From JAGLSB01 sp023135955 (GTDB lineage: Bacteria > Bacteroidota > Bacteroidia > Bacteroidales > GCA-2748055): a stretch of DNA of 13,999 nucleotides. Under the pieces are notes generated by a model. That model worked only from the letters and a program-made list of their open reading frames with translations, was not told the DNA's origin and ran no database searches. The stretch spans positions 1-13,999 of the forward strand of contig DAOVIO010000107.1 in the NCBI GenBank assembly GCA_030673645.1, written 5' to 3'. Made by a program: the position numbers and the translations under genes. Below, one piece after another: positions 1-7,170 of this stretch; positions within the stretch are counted from its first letter, which is position 1; each line of letters begins with the position of its first letter.

Positions 1-118
1 AGAACAGAAGTCAGAGAACAGAAGTCAGAGAACAGAAGTCAGAGAACAGAAGTCAGAGAACAGAAGTCAGAGAACAGAAGTCAGAGAACAGAAGTCAGAG
101 AACAGAAGTCAGAGAACA
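1..118. repeat. 14-bp tandem repeat array (8 full copies plus a partial)
   Basis: Eight perfect copies of the 14-mer agaacagaagtcag run from 1 to 112, followed by a partial copy (agaaca) at 113-118. The 14-mer is two related heptads (agaacag and aagtcag), so the basic period is 7 bp. The array is purine-rich on the + strand and starts at the window edge, so its full length is unknown. It contains no stop codon in any forward frame. It is too short in period and lacks spacers, so it is not a CRISPR. It resembles in style the short heptanucleotide tandem repeats (STRR) known in filamentous cyanobacteria. No function is assigned. Confidence 0.97.
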
Positions 119-129
119 CGACCTCTGAC
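108..129. repeat. Inverted repeat at the junction of the two repeat arrays
   Basis: gtcagag at 108-114 and ctctgac at 123-129 are perfect reverse complements separated by 8 nt. They mark the point where the heptad orientation flips and could form a small hairpin in single-stranded DNA or RNA. The 7-bp stem is short and no T-tract follows, so I do not call it a terminator. Confidence 0.6.
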
Positions 130-178
130 CTCCGACCTCCGACCTCCAACCTCCGACCTCCAACCTCCAACCTCCGAA
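123..178. repeat. 7-bp degenerate tandem repeat array (8 copies)
   Basis: Eight consecutive heptads: one ctctgac, three ctccgac, three ctccaac and a final ctccgaa. Variation falls at two positions of the unit. The first heptad is the exact reverse complement of gtcagag, which occurs in every unit of the neighbouring 14-bp array, so the two arrays are in opposite orientation and meet at about 119-122. The array is pyrimidine-rich on the + strand and ends 12 nt before the wzz start codon, so it probably lies in the promoter or leader of that gene. Any effect on expression is inference. Confidence 0.95.
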
Positions 179-190
179 AAAATATCACCC

Positions 191-1306
191 ATGATTGAAA
201 AAGAAAAGAATATAGTTCAAGACAATAGCTCAAGCGATGAAATTGATCTAATCGCCCTCGCCAAAACGATATGGGATGGCCGCAGAACCATTATCAAAAC
301 CCTTATCATTTTTACCTTTCTCGGATTATTTGTGGCGCTATTCAGCAAAAAAGAATTCACGGCTACGACTACCATGGTTCCCCAGGTTAATAATCCTTCG
401 TCTAATATGGGAGGGTTGTCTTCACTCGCATCTCTGGCGGGTTTTAATATGAATATGAGTGCCGGTTCTTTTGATATTTCTCCGGTTTTATACCCTCAGA
501 TAGTAAGCAGTATTGAATTCCAGCTTGAGATAATGAACAACAAATATGAATTTGAGGAGATTGAAAAGAAGGTTAGCTTATATAATTATTATACTGATTA
601 TTATAAACCCGGATTATTCGCAGTGATGAAGAAGTATAGTATTGGACTTCCAGGAGTTATCCTTAAGGCAATACGTGGAGAGCAGGAAGAATCTGCATCA
701 GGCCAGGGCTCAGGGTTGATTAAACTTACCAAAGATCAGGATAAGATTCGAAAAATAATCGGAGAACAACTTAGCTTAAATGTCAATGATAAAGATGGAT
801 ATCTAAATCTTGAGTCACGTTTTCATCAGGCTTATCTATCTGCTCAAATCGCTCAAAAAGCACAGGAGTTACTACAGGAATATGTGACTAAGTTTAAAGT
901 TGAGAAAGCAACCGCTCAGCTGGAATTTATTAAGGAACGTTATAAAGAGAAGAAAGGGGAATTTGAAGAATCACAGTCAGAGTTAGCGGGATTCAGAGAT
1001 GCAAATAAAAACATAACAAGTGCTATATTTCGAACCCGGGAGGAGCAGTTACAGAATGAATATAAGTTAGCTTTTGACGTTTATTCGGAATTGGCAAAGC
1101 AGCTAGAGCAATCATTGATTAAAGTGAAAGAGGATACACCGGTGTTTTCTGTTATTGAGGAGGTTACTGTACCTATTGATAAAACCAAGCCAAAAAGATC
1201 AATGATTATGGTAGTTTGGTTCTTTTTAGGAGGGATTCTTGGTATGGCTTTAGTTTTTAGTAAGGTATTTTTTGCGGGTATAAAAAATAGCTGGAATGAA
1301 AGTTAA
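191..1306 (+). CDS. wzz: Wzz/GumC-type polysaccharide chain-length determinant protein
   Basis: Inner-membrane polysaccharide co-polymerase that would set the length of polymer made by the Wzy polymerase at 11750-12964. It shows the family layout. A short cytoplasmic N-terminus is followed by one membrane helix at about residues 33-51, a large periplasmic part with charged, probably coiled-coil segments at about 235-320, and a proline-containing stretch (P328, P334) just before the C-terminal membrane helix at about 338-356. The length, 371 aa, is usual for Wzz-like proteins. There is no C-terminal tyrosine-kinase domain, so it is the short Wzz-like form rather than a fused Wzc type. The ATG at 191 is chosen because the N-terminus then looks normal. 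The frame stays open upstream through the repeats but has no ATG, GTG or TTG there. No Shine-Dalgarno sequence is seen. Function is assigned by architecture; the polymer specificity is unknown. Confidence 0.88.
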   Translation: MIEKEKNIVQDNSSSDEIDLIALAKTIWDGRRTIIKTLIIFTFLGLFVALFSKKEFTATTTMVPQVNNPSSNMGGLSSLASLAGFNMNMSAGSFDISPVLYPQIVSSIEFQLEIMNNKYEFEEIEKKVSLYNYYTDYYKPGLFAVMKKYSIGLPGVILKAIRGEQEESASGQGSGLIKLTKDQDKIRKIIGEQLSLNVNDKDGYLNLESRFHQAYLSAQIAQKAQELLQEYVTKFKVEKATAQLEFIKERYKEKKGEFEESQSELAGFRDANKNITSAIFRTREEQLQNEYKLAFDVYSELAKQLEQSLIKVKEDTPVFSVIEEVTVPIDKTKPKRSMIMVVWFFLGGILGMALVFSKVFFAGIKNSWNES

Positions 1307-1641
1307 TTCTATTTCTCAGTCAATTAAGGATATGTAAGACTAGAAATTATAGTTGTAATACTCCTATTGCCAGAGAACTTGAAAATTTTATTCTTAGCCA
1401 TTAATTGAGCTTTTTTGTCTATGAATATTAGGCACATAGGCTAACAGATTTTACTTCAGAGCTTCATTTTAAGAAAGAAGATTTATTAAATCCGCATTTT
1501 ATGGTTGATGATATTCCAAATAATTTAATACTTTAATAATGACCTGTGGGCATCTTGTTTATAAAAGGAAACCTGTTTTAATTAAAACAACATGATAATT
1601 TCGCCCACACACATTAAATCCTGACAATTAATAGTTTTACT
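1307..1641. other. Non-coding gap between wzz and cysC, possible gene remnant
   Basis: This 335-bp stretch has no intact gene. One forward frame at 1432-1536 reads about 34 codons with protein-like composition (it includes the stretch DLLNPHFMVDD) before a stop. In the same frame the sequence before it (from about 1405) is interrupted by a TAG at 1429-1431. A second short protein-like stretch lies near 1340-1400. This could be the tail of a decayed gene, but I do not recognise the family and chance is possible. The right part, 1545-1609, holds an inverted repeat described separately. No convincing promoter or rho-independent terminator was found. Confidence 0.4.
1545..1609. repeat. Nested inverted repeats upstream of cysC
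   Basis: The arms tgtgggc (1545-1551) and gcccaca (1603-1609) are perfect reverse complements. Between them lies a perfect 16-bp palindrome, tgttttaattaaaaca, at 1574-1589. The element ends 32 nt before the cysC start. A transcript could fold it into a long hairpin, and the palindrome could be a dimeric regulator site. Both are inference. I do not match it to a known riboswitch class. Confidence 0.5.
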
Positions 1642-2256
1642 ATGAATGACGAAATATATCCTGTTTTTGATAAAATAAAAGACAGAAAAGAGAAAGAGAT
1701 TTATTTGAAACAACAAGCAAAAGTTATCTGGTTTACAGGGCTTTCCGGATCCGGGAAAACGACCCTGGCAAGTATGCTAGAAAAACGACTTTTTGAACTC
1801 AATTACTTTTGCCAGATTCTTGATGGTGATAATGTGCGCTCTGGAATCAACAGGAATCTAAAATTTACTGAAGAAGATAGGATGGAGAACATTCGACGTA
1901 TTGCAGAGGTCTCAAAATTATTTATGAATTGCGGAATTATTCTCATTTGTGCTTTTATAAGCCCAACAAAAGAGATACGGCAAATGGCAAGAAGCATTAT
2001 TGGAGAAGATGACTTCTTAGAAGTTTTCGTAAACACACCACTAGATGTATGTGAAAAACGTGACCCTAAAGGACTTTATAAAAAGGCTAGAAATGGAGAA
2101 ATAAAAAACTTTACAGGTATCTCATCTCCGTTCGAAGCACCGGAAACACCATTTGCAGACGTAAAAAATGCAAACCCTGATCTCAATGAAACTGTCCGCG
2201 AACTCCTTATTAAAGTAATCCCTGAAATCACATTCGATCCTTCAAAAATTTTATGA
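1642..2256 (+). CDS. cysC: Adenylylsulfate (APS) kinase
   Basis: Cytoplasmic enzyme that phosphorylates adenosine 5'-phosphosulfate with ATP to give PAPS, the sulfate donor. All expected motifs are present: P-loop GLSGSGKTT at 33-41, LDGDNVR at 60-66 with the following RNLKF segment and the DRxENIRR stretch, DPKGLYKKA at 141-149, and FTGISSPFE at 157-165. The length of 204 aa is normal for a stand-alone CysC. The start leaves the usual leader of about 25 residues before the kinase core. It is followed after 136 bp by the DUF2061 gene and then cysD and cysN, so it completes a sulfate-activation set. It is probably the working kinase of the locus, because the second kinase-like domain, on CysN, has lost key residues. 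The PAPS most likely feeds the sulfotransferase at 9685-10629 (inference). Confidence 0.96.
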   Translation: MNDEIYPVFDKIKDRKEKEIYLKQQAKVIWFTGLSGSGKTTLASMLEKRLFELNYFCQILDGDNVRSGINRNLKFTEEDRMENIRRIAEVSKLFMNCGIILICAFISPTKEIRQMARSIIGEDDFLEVFVNTPLDVCEKRDPKGLYKKARNGEIKNFTGISSPFEAPETPFADVKNANPDLNETVRELLIKVIPEITFDPSKIL

Positions 2257-2392
2257 TAAATATACTATTAAGTATTTTATTAAAATCCGTTGGCTATGAA
2301 AGGATCTCAGACAAATATTAGTAATGGAAACTCAAAATCATAGACAACACATTTCCTTTTATTTTATCATTTAATAATTAGAGTAATTTCTT

Positions 2393-2695
2393 ATGTCTGT
2401 AAAACCAAAACGTCATTTAGTAAAAGCGATTACCTGGCGAATAATAGCATCTGCTACTACTTTTATAATTGGATGGATTGTCACTGGTGACATGCAATTT
2501 GGCATTGCTATTGGTGCAGTTGATGTTTTAATTAAAATAGTTCTTTACTATTTCCATGAACGTTTATGGTACCAATCTAAATTTGGTATTATTAAAGACG
2601 ACCATCAATCCCTAATAAAACCAATATTCATAAATGAGCCTAGACCAACTCTTCAAAAGATAAAAGTACTCATGAAAAGAAATAAAAAATTATAA
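2393..2695 (+). CDS. DUF2061 small membrane protein
   Basis: Protein of 100 aa with two predicted membrane helices at about 14-31 and 36-53 and a basic N-terminus (KPKRHLVKAITWR). It has the family's typical ending to the second helix, YYFHERLWY at 52-60. The basic start suggests that the N-terminus faces the cytoplasm. The biochemical function of the family is not known to me. Position is the best clue: it lies between cysC and cysD, 16 bp before cysD, so it is almost surely co-transcribed with the ATP sulfurylase genes. A role in sulfate entry or in holding the PAPS enzymes at the membrane is possible but unproven. The C-terminal 35 residues are hydrophilic and lysine-rich. Confidence 0.88.
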   Translation: MSVKPKRHLVKAITWRIIASATTFIIGWIVTGDMQFGIAIGAVDVLIKIVLYYFHERLWYQSKFGIIKDDHQSLIKPIFINEPRPTLQKIKVLMKRNKKL

Positions 2696-2711
2696 TAATA
2701 ACTAGACAACA

Positions 2712-3629
2712 ATGACAATAGAGCAGCAATATAGTTTAACAAATCTGAGAGAACTTGAAGCAGAAGCAATCCACATCATACGAGAGGTGGCAGCAGAATT
2801 TGAAAATCCCGTTATGCTTTACTCTATTGGTAAAGATTCTTCGGTAATGGTGCGTTTAGCTGAGAAAGCATTCTATCCGGGCAAAGTTCCATTTCCATTA
2901 ATGCACATCGACTCTAAATGGAAATTCAAAGAAATGATTGATTTTCGCGAAAATTATGCCATAGAAAAAGGCTGGGATTTAATTGTACATTACAATAAAG
3001 AAGGTTTTGAAAGTGGTGTTGGTCCATTTTCGCACGGTAGTAAAGTTCATACCGATTTAATGAAAACAAAAGCGCTACTAGAAGGCTTGAACACATATAA
3101 ATTTGATGCTGCCTTTGGTGGTGCCCGTCGCGATGAAGAGAAATCTCGTGCGAAAGAACGTATTTTCTCTTTCCGTGATAAATTTCATCAATGGGATCCT
3201 AAAAACCAGCGACCAGAATTGTGGAATATCTATAATGCACGTGTTCAAAAAGGTGAATCTATTCGGGTTTTCCCAATTTCGAACTGGACAGAATTGGACA
3301 TTTGGCAATACATTCGCTTAGAGAATATTCCGATTGTTCCATTGTATTATGCAAAAGAACGTCCAGTGGTTGATATGGATGGCAGTCTTATTTTAGTTGA
3401 TGATGATCGCATGCCAAAAGAGTTACGAGACAAAGCAGAAATACGCAAAGTTCGTTTCCGTACCCTGGGGTGTTATCCATTAACAGGCGCAATAGAATCG
3501 GAAGCTGAAACCATTGAGGAAATTGTCGAAGAGATGATGACTGTCACAGTTTCTGAACGTACAACCCGGGTTATCGATTTTGATCAGGAAGCCAGTATGG
3601 AGCAAAAGAAAAGAGAGGGGTATTTTTGA
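2712..3629 (+). CDS. cysD: Sulfate adenylyltransferase subunit 2 (ATP sulfurylase small subunit)
   Basis: Catalytic subunit that, with the CysN GTPase, makes adenosine 5'-phosphosulfate from sulfate and ATP. It belongs to the PP-loop ATP pyrophosphatase superfamily. The nucleotide loop SIGKDSS is at 38-44, and the conserved GGARRDEE segment at 136-143 and the RTLGCYPLTGA segment further on are clear. The C-terminus, rich in charged residues and ending in REGYF, is typical. The length of 305 aa matches the usual size of about 300. The gene starts 16 bp after the DUF2061 gene and is followed 86 bp later by cysN, as expected for one operon. No cysH (PAPS reductase) is adjacent, which argues for sulfation rather than assimilation. 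Confidence 0.97.
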   Translation: MTIEQQYSLTNLRELEAEAIHIIREVAAEFENPVMLYSIGKDSSVMVRLAEKAFYPGKVPFPLMHIDSKWKFKEMIDFRENYAIEKGWDLIVHYNKEGFESGVGPFSHGSKVHTDLMKTKALLEGLNTYKFDAAFGGARRDEEKSRAKERIFSFRDKFHQWDPKNQRPELWNIYNARVQKGESIRVFPISNWTELDIWQYIRLENIPIVPLYYAKERPVVDMDGSLILVDDDRMPKELRDKAEIRKVRFRTLGCYPLTGAIESEAETIEEIVEEMMTVTVSERTTRVIDFDQEASMEQKKREGYF

Positions 3630-3715
3630 CCGTGATTATTAAGATTAACATGATTAATTGGTATTAGTATCAAACTATTGTATAAATAGAAGAAGCGGAA
3701 AAATAATTTTTAAAA

Positions 3716-5635
3716 ATGACAACTCAAAAACTTAACATACAAGAATTCCTTGACCAGGATCAACATAAAGACCTGCTTCGATTATTAACTGCCGGATCAG
3801 TTGATGATGGAAAATCAACTTTGATTGGTCGGTTAATGTTCGACAGTAAAATGCTATATGAGGATCAACTGGATGCTTTGGAACGCGATAGTAAAAGGGT
3901 TGGCCATGCAGGAGAGGACATTGATTATGCCCTGTTACTTGACGGACTAAAAGCAGAGCGAGAGCAAGGTATTACAATTGATGTAGCTTACCGTTATTTT
4001 TCAACGGCGAAACGTAAATTCATTATCGCTGATACTCCGGGGCACGAACAATACACACGAAATATGGTTACTGGTGCTTCAACAGCCAACCTTGCAATTT
4101 TATTAATTGATGCACGTACTGGAGTAATTACTCAAACAAAAAGGCATACTTTTTTAGTGTCGCTTTTAGGAATTAAACACATTGTTGTTGCCGTTAACAA
4201 AATGGACCTGGTTGATTATAGTCAGGAAACTTTTGATACTATTAAAAGAGATTATGGATCATTTGTAGCTCAGTTGGATATTCCCGATATTCATTTTATT
4301 CCTATATCTGCACTAAAAGGTGATAATGTAGTTGAGCCTTCAAAGAACATGGATTGGTACCATGGTAATAGTATGCTGGAATTTTTAGAGTCGGTGCACA
4401 TAAGCAGTGACAGAAATTTTACAGACATGCGTTTTCCTGTCCAAAATGTACTTCGCCCTGATATTAAATTCAGGGGTTTTTCAAGTTCGGTAGCTTCAGG
4501 AATTATTTCAAAAGGAGATGAAGTCATGGTTTTACCATCGTTGAAAAAATCGAAAGTAAAATCAATTGTCACCTACGATCAAGAATTGGAATTGGCATTT
4601 TCTCCACAATCGGTTACAGTAACTTTAGAAGATGAAATAGATATCTCGCGTGGCGATATGTTGGTGCACTCTGATAATCTGCCTCGTGTGGAACGCCAGT
4701 TTGAAGCGATGTTGGTTTGGATGGACGAAAACCAAATGAACCTTTCCACACAGTTTTATATCAAACATGCCTATAACTCAGCAAAAGCTCGCATTGACGA
4801 GGTTAAATACAAAGTAGATGTAAATACTCTTGAAAAATCGAGCATAGAAGAATTCAACCTTAATGAAATTGGCCGTGTGGTAATTACAACTACCAAACCA
4901 TTATTTTTTGACCCATATATAAAAAATAAACAAACAGGCTCTTTTATTTTGATAGATCCTATTTCACATAATACTTGTGCAGTAGGCATGATTATTGACC
5001 GACTGAGTAGTAAAAATCTTCCCTCAAGAATTACCGATGTTGACAAAGAAAAGATTGCACATGGAAGATCCTTGATACAAGGGGGTGAATATCAAAAGAA
5101 ATACAACCAAAGAGGAGAAACTATTTGGATTACAGGTTTGCACGGCTCAGGTAAAAATGAATTGTCTTTCAGCTTAGAAAAAAAATTATTTGATAATGGT
5201 GCCACTGTAGTCTTATTGGATGGAAGTTCGGTGCGATTTGGATTAAACCGCGAACTAGATTTTTCTCCTGTCGATCGTGCTGAAAATCTGCGTCGTGTAG
5301 CACACATTTGTAAATTATTAAACGACCAGGGAATTATAACTATCTGCTCATTTATTTCCAGAAATGACTCGTTACGAAAACAAATTGGAGAGATTATTGG
5401 AGTAGAACGTTTCCATTTGTTTTTCATGGATGCATCAATAGATTACTGCAAAAACAATAGACCTGAGTTGTATGATTTATTTAAGAAAGGGAAAACTCAA
5501 AATTTACCGGGGATCGATTTGGAATATGAAAAACCAAGCGAAGCAAAATTAGTTTTTAAACCGGAAGAGAATGAACAGAATATAGATAAAGTTTTGGATT
5601 ATTTGGCTGCAAATAAAGTGTTTCCTATTCATTAA
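3716..5635 (+). CDS. cysN: Sulfate adenylyltransferase subunit 1 with degenerate C-terminal APS-kinase-like domain
   Basis: The GTPase subunit of ATP sulfurylase, which couples GTP hydrolysis to APS synthesis by CysD. The GTPase domain is intact: G1 GSVDDGKST at 27-35, G3 DTPGH at 106-110, G4 NKMD at 161-164. EF-Tu-like barrel domains follow to about 450. Residues about 465-639 align end to end with the CysC at 1642-2256, making a NodQ/CysNC-like fusion of 639 aa. In this domain the P-loop reads GLHGSGKNE (474-482) in place of GLSGSGKTT, LDGDNVR has become LDGSSVR (502-507 for DGSSVR), and the KGLYKKA and FTGISSPFE motifs are not conserved. The usual magnesium- and nucleotide-binding Thr after the P-loop Lys and the Asp-Asn pair are therefore lost. 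I infer that this domain is inactive as a kinase, or altered, and may serve a structural or binding role with CysC or CysD. ATP sulfurylase function itself is well supported. Confidence 0.95.
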   Translation: MTTQKLNIQEFLDQDQHKDLLRLLTAGSVDDGKSTLIGRLMFDSKMLYEDQLDALERDSKRVGHAGEDIDYALLLDGLKAEREQGITIDVAYRYFSTAKRKFIIADTPGHEQYTRNMVTGASTANLAILLIDARTGVITQTKRHTFLVSLLGIKHIVVAVNKMDLVDYSQETFDTIKRDYGSFVAQLDIPDIHFIPISALKGDNVVEPSKNMDWYHGNSMLEFLESVHISSDRNFTDMRFPVQNVLRPDIKFRGFSSSVASGIISKGDEVMVLPSLKKSKVKSIVTYDQELELAFSPQSVTVTLEDEIDISRGDMLVHSDNLPRVERQFEAMLVWMDENQMNLSTQFYIKHAYNSAKARIDEVKYKVDVNTLEKSSIEEFNLNEIGRVVITTTKPLFFDPYIKNKQTGSFILIDPISHNTCAVGMIIDRLSSKNLPSRITDVDKEKIAHGRSLIQGGEYQKKYNQRGETIWITGLHGSGKNELSFSLEKKLFDNGATVVLLDGSSVRFGLNRELDFSPVDRAENLRRVAHICKLLNDQGIITICSFISRNDSLRKQIGEIIGVERFHLFFMDASIDYCKNNRPELYDLFKKGKTQNLPGIDLEYEKPSEAKLVFKPEENEQNIDKVLDYLAANKVFPIH

Positions 5636-5945
5636 CGCTAAAATGAAAATCATAAAAATATTACAAGTTGTTTTCATTGAAAGTATTTAGAAACAGAACA
5701 TTTGAAAGAATTTAGAATGCATGAATATTACACATATTAGATTGTTCAAGTGTATTTGCATCATAATAAAATGAGCCAAGCACAGAAAGAAATAATTGTA
5801 TATTAGAATAAGACAAAAAATTTCATTTTTTTACTTTTTATTTTAAAATATGGATTGATAATCTATAGTAGTTTATTTCATTGTTTTTTAGAATTATGAT
5901 ATATCAATTAGTTAAATGTTAGGGATTTTAAAAACAGATTAGAAA
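5636..5945. other. AT-rich non-coding gap between cysN and wecC
   Basis: This 310-bp stretch has no supported gene; the longest ATG frame noticed is about 17 codons. Just after cysN, aatgaaaa (5642-5649) and ttttcatt (5671-5678) form an 8-bp inverted repeat with a 21-nt loop, which is too weak to call a terminator. Further on are long T and A runs. TACTTTTT at 5832-5839 misses the TAnnTTTG promoter box by one base and has no good upstream partner. The gap probably separates the cys transcription unit from the wecC unit, but no site is firm. Confidence 0.5.
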
Positions 5946-7166
5946 ATGGATAAAGAAAATTTGAGTGTAACCATGATTGGACTTGGATACATAGGGTTAC
6001 CTACTTCAGTTCTTATCGCCAGTAAAGGGATAAGAGTTAATGGAATGGATATTAATAAAGAAGTAGTTTCTTCTTTAAATCATGGAAAGATACATATTGT
6101 TGAACCTGATCTCCAATCAGAATTTTCAAATGTTTTAAAAAAAGACTATTTCAGGGCTTCTTCGATTGTTGAAGATGGAGACGTGTATTTAATCGTGGTT
6201 CCAACTCCTTTTAAAGGAAATCATGAACCGGATATTTCATTTGTTGAAAAAGCTACGAATTCAGTTTTAGATAAGCTAAAAAGTGGTGATTTATTTATTA
6301 TTGAATCTACTTCACCTGTTGGAACAACGGAGAAGATGGCTAAATTTATTTTTTCTAAAAGGCCAGATTTAGTAGATAACTTGTTCATTGCATATTGCCC
6401 AGAAAGAGTACTGCCAGGCAATGTAATGTATGAACTTGTTAATAATGACAGGGTTATTGGGGGGGTCGATCAGGTGTCAACGAATAAAGCATGTGAATTT
6501 TACTCAATGTTTATAGAAGGAGAATTACATAGGACCACAGCACGAACAGCTGAAATGTGTAAACTTACGGAAAATGCCTCTCGTGATGTACAGATAGCAT
6601 TTGCAAATGAATTATCTTTGATATGTGATAAAGCTGATATAAATGTTTGGGAATTGATAGACTTGGCTAATAAACATCCGCGAGTAAACATTCTACAACC
6701 AGGTGCAGGTGTTGGTGGACATTGTATTGCTGTAGATCCTTATTTTATAGCATCTGAGTTTCCAAAGGAATCTCAGTTAATTGCGAAAGCTCGGGAAATA
6801 AATAATTATAAATCTTTTTGGGTAGCTGAAAAGATTGGAAATGAAATACTTAAATTTAAATTAGAAAATGGTATAGATCCAAAAGTGGCCTTAATGGGAT
6901 TGGCTTTTAAACCAAATATTGATGATTTAAGGGAATCTCCTGCTAAATATATAACGCAAAAAGTAATGCAATCTCAAAACGATATTGAAATCTTGGTAGT
7001 AGAACCAAATATCAATGATCATCATGTCTATAAACTATCGAGTTATCAAATTGCTTATGAAACTGCCGATATTGTTGCTTTTCTTGTGAATCATAAAGAA
7101 TTTTCAAATTTAAAGTATAATCCTAAAAAAATTATTCTCGACTTTTGTGGAGTAAATAAAAAATGA
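5946..7166 (+). CDS. wecC: UDP-N-acetyl-D-mannosaminuronate dehydrogenase (WecC type)
   Basis: NAD-dependent four-electron oxidation of UDP-ManNAc to UDP-ManNAcA in the cytoplasm. The N-terminal Rossmann motif GLGYIG is at 12-17. IHIVEPDL is a stretch typical of WecC rather than of UDP-glucose dehydrogenase. Catalytic residues are seen as K206 and N210 (KLTEN) and the nucleophile C260 in GVGGHCIAVDP. The length of 406 aa is slightly below that of E. coli WecC (about 420). wecB starts 4 bp downstream, so the two form the standard UDP-GlcNAc to UDP-ManNAcA pair. A close relative oxidising UDP-GlcNAc is the main alternative, but the WecB partner favours the ManNAc route. There is a run of seven G at 6459-6465 within the conserved VIGGVD segment. 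Confidence 0.93.
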   Translation: MDKENLSVTMIGLGYIGLPTSVLIASKGIRVNGMDINKEVVSSLNHGKIHIVEPDLQSEFSNVLKKDYFRASSIVEDGDVYLIVVPTPFKGNHEPDISFVEKATNSVLDKLKSGDLFIIESTSPVGTTEKMAKFIFSKRPDLVDNLFIAYCPERVLPGNVMYELVNNDRVIGGVDQVSTNKACEFYSMFIEGELHRTTARTAEMCKLTENASRDVQIAFANELSLICDKADINVWELIDLANKHPRVNILQPGAGVGGHCIAVDPYFIASEFPKESQLIAKAREINNYKSFWVAEKIGNEILKFKLENGIDPKVALMGLAFKPNIDDLRESPAKYITQKVMQSQNDIEILVVEPNINDHHVYKLSSYQIAYETADIVAFLVNHKEFSNLKYNPKKIILDFCGVNKK

Positions 7167-7170
7167 TTAA

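Noticed and set aside
1..178. CRISPR array
   Set aside because: The units are 7 and 14 bp with no unique spacers, so they are simple tandem repeats.
1803..2036. Reverse-strand open frame inside cysC, and similar ones inside cysD, cysN, wecC and wzx
   Set aside because: They lie wholly within strongly supported genes on the other strand, have no recognisable domains, and show the biased composition of antisense shadows.
3103..3321. Forward open frame overlapping cysD in another frame
   Set aside because: It is inside the conserved core of cysD, whose motifs are in the other frame; no domain or start signal supports it.
5815..5850. T-rich stretch as a terminator for cysN
   Set aside because: No stable GC-containing hairpin precedes the T run, and it lies about 200 bp after the gene.
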